Shown piece after piece: positions 20,442 through 29,521 of a DNA stretch of 64,000 nucleotides. The DNA is from Bin5 sp965232575 (lineage in GTDB: Bacteria; Chloroflexota; Anaerolineae; Caldilineales; Caldilineaceae), in contig CBDDPZ010000007.1 of assembly GCA_965232575.1 (NCBI GenBank), positions 930,001 through 994,000 on the forward strand, read 5' to 3'. The notes beneath the pieces are model-generated. The model saw only the letters and a list, made by a program, of their open reading frames with translations, ran no database searches and was not told where the DNA came from. Position 1 is the first letter of the stretch; every line of letters begins with the position of its first letter. The translations under genes were made by a program, and so were the position numbers.

Positions 20442-20690
20442 CTACTTCTGGTCCGAACGACGGGATTGGAAGACGATCTTACCCTGCTCATCCACTTCCC
20501 AACCATATTCGTCCAGATAGATGTCACGATCGGGCAGGCTCAGGTGGCGGGCCAAGCGGTCGAAAGCAAACGGGACCGTGCCGTGCACATCTGTCAATAC
20601 GCCCGTGGCACGTTCCTGATCGCGCCGCGTGAACCGCATCACAGTGCCCTCCTGGCGGGTCACCCAGAGTACCAGCGGACGCACGCTCAT
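20442..20690 (-). CDS. Small conserved-looking protein coupled to tilS, unknown function
   Basis: An 82-residue protein starting at the ATG at 20690, which overlaps the tilS stop codon (ATGA), so it is translationally coupled. A longer in-frame start at 20780 would lie inside tilS and is unlikely. The protein is soluble and charged, with VLTDVHGTVPFAFDRLARHL in the middle and YLDEYGWEVDEQGKIVF near the end, ending in a polar SRRSDQK tail. No catalytic motif is visible. Position between tilS and a Nudix gene suggests a housekeeping role, but I do not recognise it. Confidence 0.65.
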   Translation of the reverse strand: MSVRPLVLWVTRQEGTVMRFTRRDQERATGVLTDVHGTVPFAFDRLARHLSLPDRDIYLDEYGWEVDEQGKIVFQSRRSDQK

Positions 20691-22417
20691 CGGCGGGTGG
20701 GCTCCCAGTAGAGATGGAAAACTCTGCGGCTTCGGGGCGTTATGCGCACGCTGTGAGCGATCTGATGTCCTCCTACCCAAACGACTCGCTCCCCGTCCAG
20801 CAGAATTGGCCAGCCGGAGCGCAGGAAGCGAGGGACCTTGCGATCGGTGAAGTAGTCGGCCAGGGGTTTGCCATGCCCGCGCAGCCCTAAGGGCTCAAAT
20901 CGCTGGCCCGCACGCGGCGTACTTAGACTGATCTGCTGAACAGAGTCGGCGTCGATGTAAACCTCCCAGCTGGAGAGTCTGCGCTCGCCCGGCGCTGGTC
21001 GCTTCCTTGGGGAATCAGTCGACTTCGCTGCCCATTCGTAACGCAGGTCCCGTCTGTTAACTTCCTCGCAGCGCAGAGTCCAACGGTCAACAATGATCTC
21101 CTCGGTCACGGACAATCTTCTAGCGGGATTGTTCGCCCACCAAGTGCCATCAAGATATGGATGCTCTGGCGCAAAAGGCGTAGTGTCCCGATGGTGCAGG
21201 CTGAATGCGTCTTGTGTACGGGTCAGCATTACGTCGGCGAACCAGCTGTACGGGCCGCCAGAACGGTTTTCATCACAGAGTGTTCGGCGAAGGCGCTCGA
21301 CAGTGTCGAAGCCGAGGCCGGTCAGGGGGCGCCCTAACTCGCGAACGGACGCTCGCAACGTCTCCCGCTGGTCGGCCAAACTCAGACTGCGAAAGGTATG
21401 TAAATCGAATACCTGCCGACTGGGAAGAATGAGTGATGTCTCTCCAAGAGTTGGCGGTGAAGCGTGAGGCGAGTTGGACTTCTCCTCTTTCTCGCTGTTC
21501 CATCTTGTCGCGGCCAGGGCCTGCTGCGTGTAACGCTCAATCCGGTGCACCTCGCCGCCCACCACCGAGGCCGTTTTGCAGAGGGAAGCGACGATTCTTG
21601 GATTGATCTCTCCCAGGAGAGGCAATATCTCGTGTCGAATTCGATTGCGCACGAAAGTTCGGTCCTGATTGGAGGGGTCTTCACGCCAGGGGATCTCGTG
21701 CTCCCCGAGATAATGCATGATCTCTGAACGCGTGACATCCAGCAGTGGCCGGACGACTCGAACGCCCGGCACTGGCTCGTTCTGAAGAAGCAGCGGCCTC
21801 ACGGCCTGCATCCCAGCCAGCCCGCGTAGGCCGCTGCCTCGAATCAGATTCATCAGCACCGTTTCAGCCTGGTCGTTAGCCGTGTGTGCCACCGCAATGT
21901 CCACCGGGCAGCCGTCGGCTTGCTGGTCGACGGCCACCTGGGCCAGAAACTCGTAGCGCAAACTGCGGGCGGTCGCCTCCAAATTCCCCTCTTGGGTCAG
22001 CGCTTCGGCCGGCAGTCTGGTGGTCTCGAAAGGTAAATTCCAGCGTTTGGCCATCTCGACTACAAACGAAGCGTCATATGCGGACTCGGGTCGGATATTG
22101 TGATCAAGGTGGGCGACGACCAGATAAAGATTCCAGGATGAACGCATGCGCGTCAGCAGGTGCAATAGGGCCATACTATCTGCGCCTCCGCTGACAGCGA
22201 CGACTACGTTGGCGTTGGGGCCGTCACCTCGTGTCGACGAAGGGAAGAGGCCTTCTCTTTCTCGCGTTTGTTCGACCGATTCGAGAAGTCGTTGGTCGTT
22301 GTCGGACAGAGTGGCCCGAATAGGCTGGGTCTGGCCCGCGCCGGAACGCTCTCCGGCATCCTGAGGCCCGGAATATGTAGGAGTTTCAGCTGGGAGGTCA
22401 ACTCCCCTCTTCGCCAT
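20687..22417 (-). CDS. tilS: tRNA(Ile)-lysidine synthase
   Basis: Modifies C34 of the CAU-anticodon tRNA-Ile to lysidine, which changes its codon from AUG to AUA. The 576-residue protein has the PP-loop ATPase motif SGGADS at 76-81, HLDHNIRPESAYDASFV after the second strand, AHTANDQAETVLMNLIRGSGLRGL in the substrate helix, and VRPLLDVTRSEI. The C-terminal TilS domain (about 480-560) is complete. It is longer than usual through a 70-residue N-terminal polar extension and extra sequence in the middle domain. A TATACT box ends only 5 nt before the ATG, so the mRNA may be leaderless. It heads the tilS / small gene / Nudix / hpt group. Confidence 0.92.
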   Translation of the reverse strand: MAKRGVDLPAETPTYSGPQDAGERSGAGQTQPIRATLSDNDQRLLESVEQTREREGLFPSSTRGDGPNANVVVAVSGGADSMALLHLLTRMRSSWNLYLVVAHLDHNIRPESAYDASFVVEMAKRWNLPFETTRLPAEALTQEGNLEATARSLRYEFLAQVAVDQQADGCPVDIAVAHTANDQAETVLMNLIRGSGLRGLAGMQAVRPLLLQNEPVPGVRVVRPLLDVTRSEIMHYLGEHEIPWREDPSNQDRTFVRNRIRHEILPLLGEINPRIVASLCKTASVVGGEVHRIERYTQQALAATRWNSEKEEKSNSPHASPPTLGETSLILPSRQVFDLHTFRSLSLADQRETLRASVRELGRPLTGLGFDTVERLRRTLCDENRSGGPYSWFADVMLTRTQDAFSLHHRDTTPFAPEHPYLDGTWWANNPARRLSVTEEIIVDRWTLRCEEVNRRDLRYEWAAKSTDSPRKRPAPGERRLSSWEVYIDADSVQQISLSTPRAGQRFEPLGLRGHGKPLADYFTDRKVPRFLRSGWPILLDGERVVWVGGHQIAHSVRITPRSRRVFHLYWEPTRR

Positions 22418-22422
22418 GCGCT

Positions 22423-22428
22423 AGTATA
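22423..22428 (-). promoter_or_regulatory. Possible -10 box giving a leaderless tilS mRNA
   Basis: TATACT on the minus strand ends 5 nt before the tilS ATG, which would put the start point at or next to the A of ATG. AGTATACT is palindromic, and no good -35 was found. Confidence 0.3.
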
Positions 22429-22590
22429 CTTTCCTTTGCAATTGGCCCCAGTGAAGGCTGAGGCTTCAAGCCTAAGGCTGCTTCCAAATTCACTACATAA
22501 GCATAGCGGAGAGCGGCGATCTTTCGCAAGATGGATCGATGAAATTGAAGCTATAGTCATGTCATTTGTATTTTGTGTCAAATGTGCCTA

Positions 22591-22599
22591 TGGTATACT
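22591..22599 (+). promoter_or_regulatory. Extended -10 promoter for the mre cluster
   Basis: TGGTATACT (TGn plus TATACT at 22594-22599), with a TTTGTG-like -35 about 16 bp upstream, gives a leader of about 85 nt before mreB. Confidence 0.5.
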
Positions 22600-22688
22600 T
22601 GTATCGTTAAAGGTGCTTCAGAAATGCAGTGGGCGGTCCGGTCGGCCACTGCTGATCCGTCCCTGCAAGAAATGGAGATGTCCCCGGA

Positions 22689-23759
22689 GTGGCGAACCCG
22701 TTAGACTGGCTGTTGGGGCTTTTTTCGCTCGATATTGGCATAGACCTGGGTACAGCAAATACCTTGGTTCATGTGAAAGGTCGAGGGGTCATCATTGACG
22801 AACCGTCGGTGGTTGCGATCGATAAATCGTCGAAACGGCGCAGTTCGGTCAAGGCAATTGGCCAGGAAGCAAAAGAGATGGTCGGCCGTACGCCATCTCA
22901 TATCGTGGCCGTGCGCCCGCTACAGGACGGCGTCATCTCCGATTTCAAGATAACGGAAGAAATGATCCATGCCTTCATTGGCAAAGTTCATGGCAACCGG
23001 GCCTTCGGTACGGCCCGCCCGCGCGTTGTAATCGGCATCCCTTCCGGCGTGACCGAAGTGGAGAAGCGCGCTGTCCGTGATGCAACCGTCAGCGCGGGCG
23101 CGAGGGAGGCGGGCTTGGTCGAAGAGCCGATGGCCGCCGCCATTGGCGCAGGGCTGCCGGTTACGGAGTCAGTAGGCTCGATGATCGTAGACATCGGCGG
23201 TGGAACCACCGAAGTGGCGGTAATCTCAATGGGCGGCATCGTCGTTTCGCGCTCGATCCGGGTTGCCGGCGACGAGATGAACGAAGACATAATCAATTAC
23301 AGTCGCCAAAAGTACAATCTCCTGATTGGCGAACGTATGGCAGAGCGAGTCAAGATTGAAGTAGGCTCTGCTTACCCGCTTGAACATGAGCGGACCATGA
23401 TCATTCGAGGTCGAAATCTGATTACCGGTCTGCCTGAGGCGATAGAGATCAGCTCCGTTGAGATCAGGGAGGCTCTGACCGGTTCGGTAGAAGTCATCGT
23501 CGACGCGGTAAAAGATACCTTGGATGAAACGCCGCCCGAGCTGGTGGCAGACTTGATGGAGCATGGGATCGTACTGGCAGGCGGTGGCGCTCTATTGCAG
23601 GGGTTGGCCCAGCGCATTCAGGATGAAAACCGCATGCACGTTTATGTTGCCGACAATCCGCTCTCCTCGGTTGTGCTGGGGACGGGCATGATCCTGGAGA
23701 AACCGGAGCACTACGCCGAAACTCTGACAACAATGCAGCGTAAGAGTACGATTCGATAG
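22689..23759 (+). CDS. mreB: Rod shape-determining protein MreB
   Basis: Bacterial actin of 356 residues that polymerises under the membrane and steers the elongasome. It starts at a GTG (22689) with GGAG upstream. Residues 1-15 form a hydrophobic amphipathic membrane-binding end (NPLDWLLGLFS). Actin-fold motifs: phosphate 1 DIGIDLGTANTLV (15-27), phosphate 2 IVDIGGGTTEVAVISMGG (about 160-177), and the adenosine loop GIVLAGGGALLQGL (about 296-309). It is first in the mreB-mreC-mreD-mrdA-minC-minD-rodA run, so shape and division-site genes are probably co-expressed. Confidence 0.97.
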   Translation: MANPLDWLLGLFSLDIGIDLGTANTLVHVKGRGVIIDEPSVVAIDKSSKRRSSVKAIGQEAKEMVGRTPSHIVAVRPLQDGVISDFKITEEMIHAFIGKVHGNRAFGTARPRVVIGIPSGVTEVEKRAVRDATVSAGAREAGLVEEPMAAAIGAGLPVTESVGSMIVDIGGGTTEVAVISMGGIVVSRSIRVAGDEMNEDIINYSRQKYNLLIGERMAERVKIEVGSAYPLEHERTMIIRGRNLITGLPEAIEISSVEIREALTGSVEVIVDAVKDTLDETPPELVADLMEHGIVLAGGGALLQGLAQRIQDENRMHVYVADNPLSSVVLGTGMILEKPEHYAETLTTMQRKSTIR

Positions 23760-23818
23760 TTCCCGTCTCGTGTAGGCAAGTCCAGTGTGCCCCCATTTGA
23801 ATTAGCATCGAAAAGCCT

Positions 23819-24721
23819 ATGCGTAACAGTGATCAACGCGGCTGGGGCAGTGTCAACTTTGGGCTCAAAATTGTAATCCTCACATTGACGGCCGTTCTGC
23901 TATTGGCGTTACAACAGACCGGCCGTTTAGGGACAGTGGAGGGACTGGTCACCATGGTAACCGCGCCGGGCCAGTCCGGATTGTCCACTTTGACCAACCG
24001 CCTTTCCAAGTCCCTGACAAATCTGCGCAACTATCGCTCTCTCCAGCGGCGGCTAACTGAATTAGAACGTATTGTCGAAAGCCTGAGCGTCGAAAACCTG
24101 CGTTTACAGGAGGTGGAGCGCGAAAATCGGCGCTTGCGGGAACTCCTGCAATTTGCCGAAACCAGGCCCAGCTTCGAATTGCAGGGCGGGCAGATAATCG
24201 CCCGGTCAATTGGGCAGAACGCCACCAATTTCCTGAACGTTGTGATGATCGATCTCGGGTCCCGGCACGGCATCAGAGTTGGAATGCCGGTGGTGGATGA
24301 ACAGGGCCTGGTGGGCCGCATCAGCGCCGTCACGGCAACAACCTCCAAGGTGCTCCTAATCACCGATCCATCCAGCACTGTCAACGCCATCTTGCAGTCA
24401 AGCCGATTAACTGGAGTCATCAGTGGAACGCCCGGCTCCCATCCGGTTATCGGTTTCCTCCCCCAGGGCACGGAAATCGGGGTAGGGGAGGTGGTTCTTA
24501 CCTCAGGCATGGGCGGCTCATTCCCCAAGGGGATCCATATCGGACAGATCGTCGAGGTTCGGCAGCGGGACGTGAATGTCTTTCAAGAGGCAGTTGTAAG
24601 GCCGACGGTGAACTTCGGCCAGCTCGAAGAGGTGATGGTCGTCACCAACTTCGATCCTTCTGAGTTTGTACCGCTGCTTGATACATTGCCTGAGCCGCCA
24701 GGAGAGACGAGTGACGAGTGA
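23819..24721 (+). CDS. mreC: Rod shape-determining protein MreC
   Basis: Bitopic elongasome scaffold of 300 residues linking MreB/MreD inside to PBP2 outside. One membrane helix at about 17-34, a long coiled coil at about 65-108 (LRNYRSLQRRLTELERIVES and LRLQEVERENRRLRELL), then the two beta-barrel MreC domain with GSRHGIRVGMPVVDEQGLVGRI and VVLTSGMGGSFPKGIHIGQI. The C-terminus is a short Pro/Glu tail. It overlaps mreD by 11 bp. Confidence 0.95.
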   Translation: MRNSDQRGWGSVNFGLKIVILTLTAVLLLALQQTGRLGTVEGLVTMVTAPGQSGLSTLTNRLSKSLTNLRNYRSLQRRLTELERIVESLSVENLRLQEVERENRRLRELLQFAETRPSFELQGGQIIARSIGQNATNFLNVVMIDLGSRHGIRVGMPVVDEQGLVGRISAVTATTSKVLLITDPSSTVNAILQSSRLTGVISGTPGSHPVIGFLPQGTEIGVGEVVLTSGMGGSFPKGIHIGQIVEVRQRDVNVFQEAVVRPTVNFGQLEEVMVVTNFDPSEFVPLLDTLPEPPGETSDE

Positions 24722-25355
24722 ATGGCATCGTCTGGGGCCAAGGGGAATCTCTGGAGAAGACAGGAATAAGGGTTCCATCTTCGGATCTGCCGGGGCGCAG
24801 CAGGACGGCGTTTGGCAGGTTCGCGCAAGGGGCGCATCCTCCTCTTCATTTTCCTCGCCCAGTTTAGGCTCCTCTTGGCTGATCGTTCCAATTCTAGGCG
24901 CAGCAGCCGTTTTTCAGGTCGTCGTCGTCCCGAAGTTGGAGGTACGGGGAGTCTACCCGGACCTGATCCTGCTACTCGTGATTGCCAGGTCACTTATTGC
25001 CGGTGGTCGCGGAGCAGTAATTTGGGGATTCGTTGGCGGGCTGTGGATGGATGTACTCAGTGGAGGGGCAATCGGCGCCTCCAGTTTGGCCTTGATGGCA
25101 ACCTCTTTGCTGACGGGAATCGGCCACAACGTGATTTTCCGCCGCAATTCCTTCGTGCCGGTCATCGCAGCGCTGACTGGCAGTCTTGTCTTTTCGTTGA
25201 TCTACCTGGCTATCCTGGTCGGCGTTGGCTACAGGTTCCCGCCTGGTCCACTAGTGACCAATCTGATTGTCCCGGCAACCCTATATAATGGCGCGGTGAT
25301 GTTCCTGGCGACACCAATCCTGAATCGATTGCCTGAACAAGCGAACTATCCGTAG
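24711..25355 (+). CDS. mreD: Rod shape-determining protein MreD
   Basis: Integral membrane elongasome protein. The best start is the GTG at 24711 inside the end of mreC, with AGGAGAG a few bases upstream; a start at 24666 would overlap much further. The product has about 214 residues. Its first 55 residues are a polar, Ser-rich, probably disordered extension, unusual for MreD. Then come about five hydrophobic helices (from about residue 57), with the MreD signature PDLILLLVIA and GFVGGLWMDVLSG. It bridges MreC and RodA/PBP2. Confidence 0.88.
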   Translation: MTSEWHRLGPRGISGEDRNKGSIFGSAGAQQDGVWQVRARGASSSSFSSPSLGSSWLIVPILGAAAVFQVVVVPKLEVRGVYPDLILLLVIARSLIAGGRGAVIWGFVGGLWMDVLSGGAIGASSLALMATSLLTGIGHNVIFRRNSFVPVIAALTGSLVFSLIYLAILVGVGYRFPPGPLVTNLIVPATLYNGAVMFLATPILNRLPEQANYP

Positions 25356-25415
25356 GTTCCGTATTTCGGCAACCGTACGGCCGACGAAGAGAAACACTGG
25401 CCGCTATAGATAACT

Positions 25416-27566
25416 ATGGACGAACGAGCAGTTCACACAGCCACGACAACATCAATAATTGTCCGCCTTACGTTGGTGGCGACATTTCTCGTTTTTTGTT
25501 TCCGCCTGTATTCACTGCAGATCGTCAGCGGTGCATCGTATCAGGAGCAGGCGGCCGTCAACCGATTAAGAGAAATCGACACCTACGCGCCGCGCGGCGT
25601 CATCTACGATCGGAATGGCGAAATCCTGGCACGCAATCGTCCTAGCTTTGTCATTGCCGTCATACCGGCCGACTTGCCCCCGGACGACCTCAATACGGAT
25701 ATCGATGAACAGCGTATCGCGCTTGAAAGGCTGTTGGCAGTTTTGGAGGCTCATTCGGATCCCGAAATGGCGATACGCATCGCCGAAGTGATGTTTCTGC
25801 ACCTGGGCCGCGAAGATTTCAAGAATACGGTCGAATCCGCGGGGTTCAGCCTTTCATTCCGCCTCGTTGACGTGGAAGTCCTGAAACAGGACGATGAAGG
25901 ACGCGAAGTCATCGAGGAAGTACCAACTCTGATTCCCGATCTGTCTGAGCCGCTCCCCATCGGCGGGCTTCTGGCGCTGCTGGAGCGTGCTGTGGCTCAC
26001 GGAACACAAGGCAGTTCCTACAAGCCGATTTCGGTTCTGGAACTTGTGGATCGTGATCAAGCATTTCAGGTGGCAGAGGAGACCTACCAGTTGCGAGGCG
26101 TCCACGTACTGCAAAAGCCGGTGCGGGAATATCCCTACAAGGAACTGGCGGGCCATGTGCTGGGCTTTTTGGGGCCGATCCCCAAACTGGCTGCAGACAA
26201 TTACAGGGACAGAGGATATGAAGACCCGAACGAACCGGTTGGCCTGAACGGGCTGGAGAATATCTACCAGGACTCCCTGCGCGGTCTGCCAGGCAAAAGG
26301 CTTGTCGAAGTGGATATTCTGGGTCGGGAAAGTCGAACCGTCAATGTAGTCCGGGAACCCGAACCCGGCCTGAATCTGAAACTGAGCCTCGATATTCGCC
26401 TGCAGGAAGTGATGCACAATGCCCTCGCGCGTCAACTTGAAGAGACAGGCGCGCCGCATGGGGTTGCGTTGGCAATGGACCCGCGCAATGGTGCGATGCT
26501 TGGCCTGGTTAGTCTGCCCAGTTACGACAACAATATCTTCTCAGAAGGGCTGGGCGAGGAGTATCAGGCCCTGGAAGTGGAAGATGACACGCGGCGCCCG
26601 CTTTACAATTATGCCATCGGCGGACTATACCCCCCGGGCTCAACATTCAAGCTTGTCTCAGCCACCGCCGCTCTCGCAGAGAATGTCATCACCCCGCATA
26701 CGACATTTGTAGATCGAGGACCGATCTACCTTCCAAATTACTTTTTTCCCGACGATCCCACCCAAGCCCAGAAATTCGTAAGTTGGAACCATAAGCTCAA
26801 TATTCTGCACGGTACCATGACCATTGTCGAGGGGCTCGGCCTTTCAAATGATATATTCTTCTATTATCTGGGAGGCGGATACCCGGACCGCATGGTGGGA
26901 TTGGGGAGTGAACGCCTCGCCAAGTGGATGCGGCTATTCGGTTACGGTGAAATTACAGGCGTAGACTTGCCCGGCGAGGTCCAGGCTATTGTTCCAGACG
27001 AACAGTGGAAGAGGCTGACGAAAGCTGAATCGTGGACGACTGGTGACAGCTACAATATGGCCATAGGTCAGGGCCATGTATTGGGTACGCCGATGCAGGT
27101 TCTGGTTAGCACAGCCGTAGTGGCCAATGGCGGCTATGTGGTCAAACCGCAGTTTGTGCAAGAAAAGATAGACTCGCAAGACAGCGTTCAATGGCGCTAC
27201 GAACCGGAGGTGAAGGAACGACTGCCAGTAGACTCAGGCCTGCTTGCGTACGTACAAAAAGGGATGTGGCATGCGGTTAACGGAGTCGCAGGGACCTCCC
27301 CTAACAGTCGCGTCGAAGGGATAACCGTCGCCGGCAAGACGGGAACGGCAGAGTTTTGCGCCTATGATCCGGTGATCCAGGACTGTACCGATCGCGACCA
27401 CGAAGGGAATCTTCCCTTCCACGCCTGGTACACCGCCTATGCTCCTTACGAGGACCCTGAAATTGTTGTCACAGTTTTTGTCTACTCAGGAGGAGAAGGA
27501 TCGACCGTTGCCATCCCTGTCGCGCAAGAGACTTTTCACGCCTGGTTTCACGATTTGCGTCCTTAG
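25416..27566 (+). CDS. mrdA: Penicillin-binding protein 2 (elongation transpeptidase)
   Basis: Class B PBP of 716 residues that cross-links peptidoglycan during elongation. One N-terminal membrane helix (about 14-34), then the PBP dimerisation domain with RGVIYDRNGEILARN at about 60-74. The transpeptidase domain has S409-x-x-K412 in PPGSTFKL, the second motif S477-N478-D479 (SxD form as in PBP2) and K641-T-G-T in VAGKTGTAEF. A roughly 60-residue acidic insert in the N-terminal region (about 135-180) is longer than in enterobacterial PBP2. It follows mreD by 60 bp and acts with RodA, encoded three genes later. Confidence 0.95.
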   Translation: MDERAVHTATTTSIIVRLTLVATFLVFCFRLYSLQIVSGASYQEQAAVNRLREIDTYAPRGVIYDRNGEILARNRPSFVIAVIPADLPPDDLNTDIDEQRIALERLLAVLEAHSDPEMAIRIAEVMFLHLGREDFKNTVESAGFSLSFRLVDVEVLKQDDEGREVIEEVPTLIPDLSEPLPIGGLLALLERAVAHGTQGSSYKPISVLELVDRDQAFQVAEETYQLRGVHVLQKPVREYPYKELAGHVLGFLGPIPKLAADNYRDRGYEDPNEPVGLNGLENIYQDSLRGLPGKRLVEVDILGRESRTVNVVREPEPGLNLKLSLDIRLQEVMHNALARQLEETGAPHGVALAMDPRNGAMLGLVSLPSYDNNIFSEGLGEEYQALEVEDDTRRPLYNYAIGGLYPPGSTFKLVSATAALAENVITPHTTFVDRGPIYLPNYFFPDDPTQAQKFVSWNHKLNILHGTMTIVEGLGLSNDIFFYYLGGGYPDRMVGLGSERLAKWMRLFGYGEITGVDLPGEVQAIVPDEQWKRLTKAESWTTGDSYNMAIGQGHVLGTPMQVLVSTAVVANGGYVVKPQFVQEKIDSQDSVQWRYEPEVKERLPVDSGLLAYVQKGMWHAVNGVAGTSPNSRVEGITVAGKTGTAEFCAYDPVIQDCTDRDHEGNLPFHAWYTAYAPYEDPEIVVTVFVYSGGEGSTVAIPVAQETFHAWFHDLRP

Positions 27567-27689
27567 CTAAACCGCCGATTTTGACACTGTCGCTGCGTCC
27601 CCCAACTTGCAGCTTCAGTTTTCAGTTTCCGCCTTTTGGTTTATATTGTTCCCCGCGAAAGTTTGTCAAGTAATGTCTACAAGGATCGA

Positions 27690-28643
27690 ATGAGTACTCA
27701 CAGCTTTTCCCCGACGCGGGGTAGGTTGTCCTCCAGGCCGGACGTTCGTATCAAGGGCCGAGGGGGTTATACCGTCGTCGAAGTGGCAGACGACATGGGA
27801 GCGTGGCCGGAGGTCGTGGACTATCTTGCGCGACATATCTCGGAGGCAGATGGTTTTTTCCGAGACGAGCGCATGTCACTGGCCATTGGCGACCGAGTGG
27901 TCACCGCAGATGATCTCCAGGCAGTCAATGAAGTGTTGGAAGAACAAAACATCGTCTTAGTTTCTTTGCATACCGTCAATCGCAACTCCTTTCAGGTCGC
28001 AAAGCAATTGGGTCTGGATGTCGTCTGGGAAGGAGACACGCCGCCGCCGGTAGTCAGATTGGAACGCGGGCAACAAAGAAACGGAGAGCGTTTTCTCACC
28101 CATGCAGCTCGGAGGCTTTACCCGGCCTCCCCTCAGGAAGATGGTGGCTTGCCGTCCGGTAGCGATTTTCGCACACCGCCATTCACGTCTCTGGCTGAGG
28201 AGCCGGTCATGACCGAGAGGGAAGGGGAACAGGCTGCAGTCACACCTTGGGCAGATGAACCCAGCGTCGAATCCGCGCCCCCGCCGTACATTTACCGGGG
28301 CAATTTGCGCTCTGGCCAGTCGGTTCGTCACGCCGGCACCGTCGTCATATTGGGAGATGTCAACCCGGGTGCGCAAATTATCAGCGGCGGCGACGTGCTG
28401 GTATGGGGACGCCTGCGAGGAACGGTGCATGCGGGCGCCATGGGGGACGCGCGTGCCATCGTAGCCGCATTGGATTTTGAACCGGTGCAGATGCGGATCG
28501 CCCGGCACATTGCCATGACTCCAAAGGGTGCATCCAACAATCCCGGCTACTGGTTCTGGAAGCGAGAGAGCAGCGGAAAGCCCGAAGTGGCCAGAGTTAT
28601 CGACAATCAGATAATCGTGGATCCCTGGGATGCAAACAGGTGA
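27690..28643 (+). CDS. minC: Septum site-determining protein MinC
   Basis: Inhibitor of FtsZ polymerisation. Start chosen at the ATG at 27690 (AAGGA upstream) rather than 27636, giving 317 residues. The N-terminal MinC domain covers about 15-110 (VEVADDMGAWPEVVDYLARHI). A long Pro/Glu-rich linker of about 80 residues follows. The C-terminal beta-helical domain (about 205-300) carries the MinD-binding and dimerisation motif SVRHAGTVVILGDVNPGAQI followed by GDVLVWGRLRGTVHAGA. The last 14 bp overlap minD. Confidence 0.93.
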   Translation: MSTHSFSPTRGRLSSRPDVRIKGRGGYTVVEVADDMGAWPEVVDYLARHISEADGFFRDERMSLAIGDRVVTADDLQAVNEVLEEQNIVLVSLHTVNRNSFQVAKQLGLDVVWEGDTPPPVVRLERGQQRNGERFLTHAARRLYPASPQEDGGLPSGSDFRTPPFTSLAEEPVMTEREGEQAAVTPWADEPSVESAPPPYIYRGNLRSGQSVRHAGTVVILGDVNPGAQIISGGDVLVWGRLRGTVHAGAMGDARAIVAALDFEPVQMRIARHIAMTPKGASNNPGYWFWKRESSGKPEVARVIDNQIIVDPWDANR

Positions 28644-29499
28644 AACAGTGAGCGGCGACCTCTCGCCCGCCACCCTTGCAACCACGGAACATCGTGGGTC
28701 TGAAGCTGACGGCGGCCTCGTTCTCACTTTGACTTCCGGCAAAGGAGGAGTGGGAAAGACGACAACCACTGCCAACCTGGGTACAGCTCTGGCGATGGCA
28801 GGTCAGCGAGTGATTGTTGTTGATGCTGACATTGGACTGAGAAACCTGGACATTGTCATGGGGCTGGAAAGCCGGGTTGTCTACAACCTGGTTGACGTAA
28901 TTGAGGGGCGCTGTTCACTACATGAAGCTCTTGTGCGCGACAAGCGCGTGGATGAACTGTACCTGTTGCCGAGCTCCCAGACGCGGGATAAGACCGCAGT
29001 CGCACCCGATCAGATGATGACACTCTGCGAGGAGTTGCGAGCAATTGCGGACTTTGTCCTTGTGGACTCTCCCGCCGGCATCGAATTGGGCTTTCAGAAC
29101 GCCATCGCCGCGGCTTCGGAAGTGGTTATTGTCACAACTCCGGAAGTTAGTGCACTGCGGGATGCGGATAAAGTCATCTATCTGCTTGAGCGGGACCTGA
29201 ACACACAAGCGCGGCTCATCATCAATCGATACAACCCCCGTCTGGTGCGGCGAAAGGAGATGATCACCAGGAACGACATTTTGAGCATCCTGAGCATCGA
29301 TCTCTTGGGTATCGTACCTGAAGACGATCAAATTACCGTTTCCGCGAACAAAGGCTGGCCCGTTGCCTTGGAGCGGAAGAAATACGTCAGCCGCGCCTAC
29401 CACAATATCGCCCAGCGTTTGCTAGGATACAATGTCCCGCTGATTCACTTTCAGGAAACCAGTTGGCCGGAGCGCCTCCGGCGTCTATTTGGTTTGTAG
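28630..29499 (+). CDS. minD: Septum site-determining ATPase MinD
   Basis: Membrane-associated ParA/MinD ATPase of 289 residues (from the ATG at 28630; a GTG at 28648 is an alternative). The deviant Walker A SGKGGVGKTT lies at 36-45, switch I VDADIGLRNLD at about 63-73, and DFVLVDSPAGIE is the Walker B region. The C-terminal amphipathic membrane-targeting helix SWPERLRRLFGL is clear. The 30-residue N-terminal extension before the first strand is not usual. No minE is adjacent, so spatial control may use another positional cue, as in many non-proteobacteria. Confidence 0.94.
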   Translation: MQTGETVSGDLSPATLATTEHRGSEADGGLVLTLTSGKGGVGKTTTTANLGTALAMAGQRVIVVDADIGLRNLDIVMGLESRVVYNLVDVIEGRCSLHEALVRDKRVDELYLLPSSQTRDKTAVAPDQMMTLCEELRAIADFVLVDSPAGIELGFQNAIAAASEVVIVTTPEVSALRDADKVIYLLERDLNTQARLIINRYNPRLVRRKEMITRNDILSILSIDLLGIVPEDDQITVSANKGWPVALERKKYVSRAYHNIAQRLLGYNVPLIHFQETSWPERLRRLFGL

Positions 29500-29521
29500 T
29501 TGGCCGCGACCCGAACACCCA

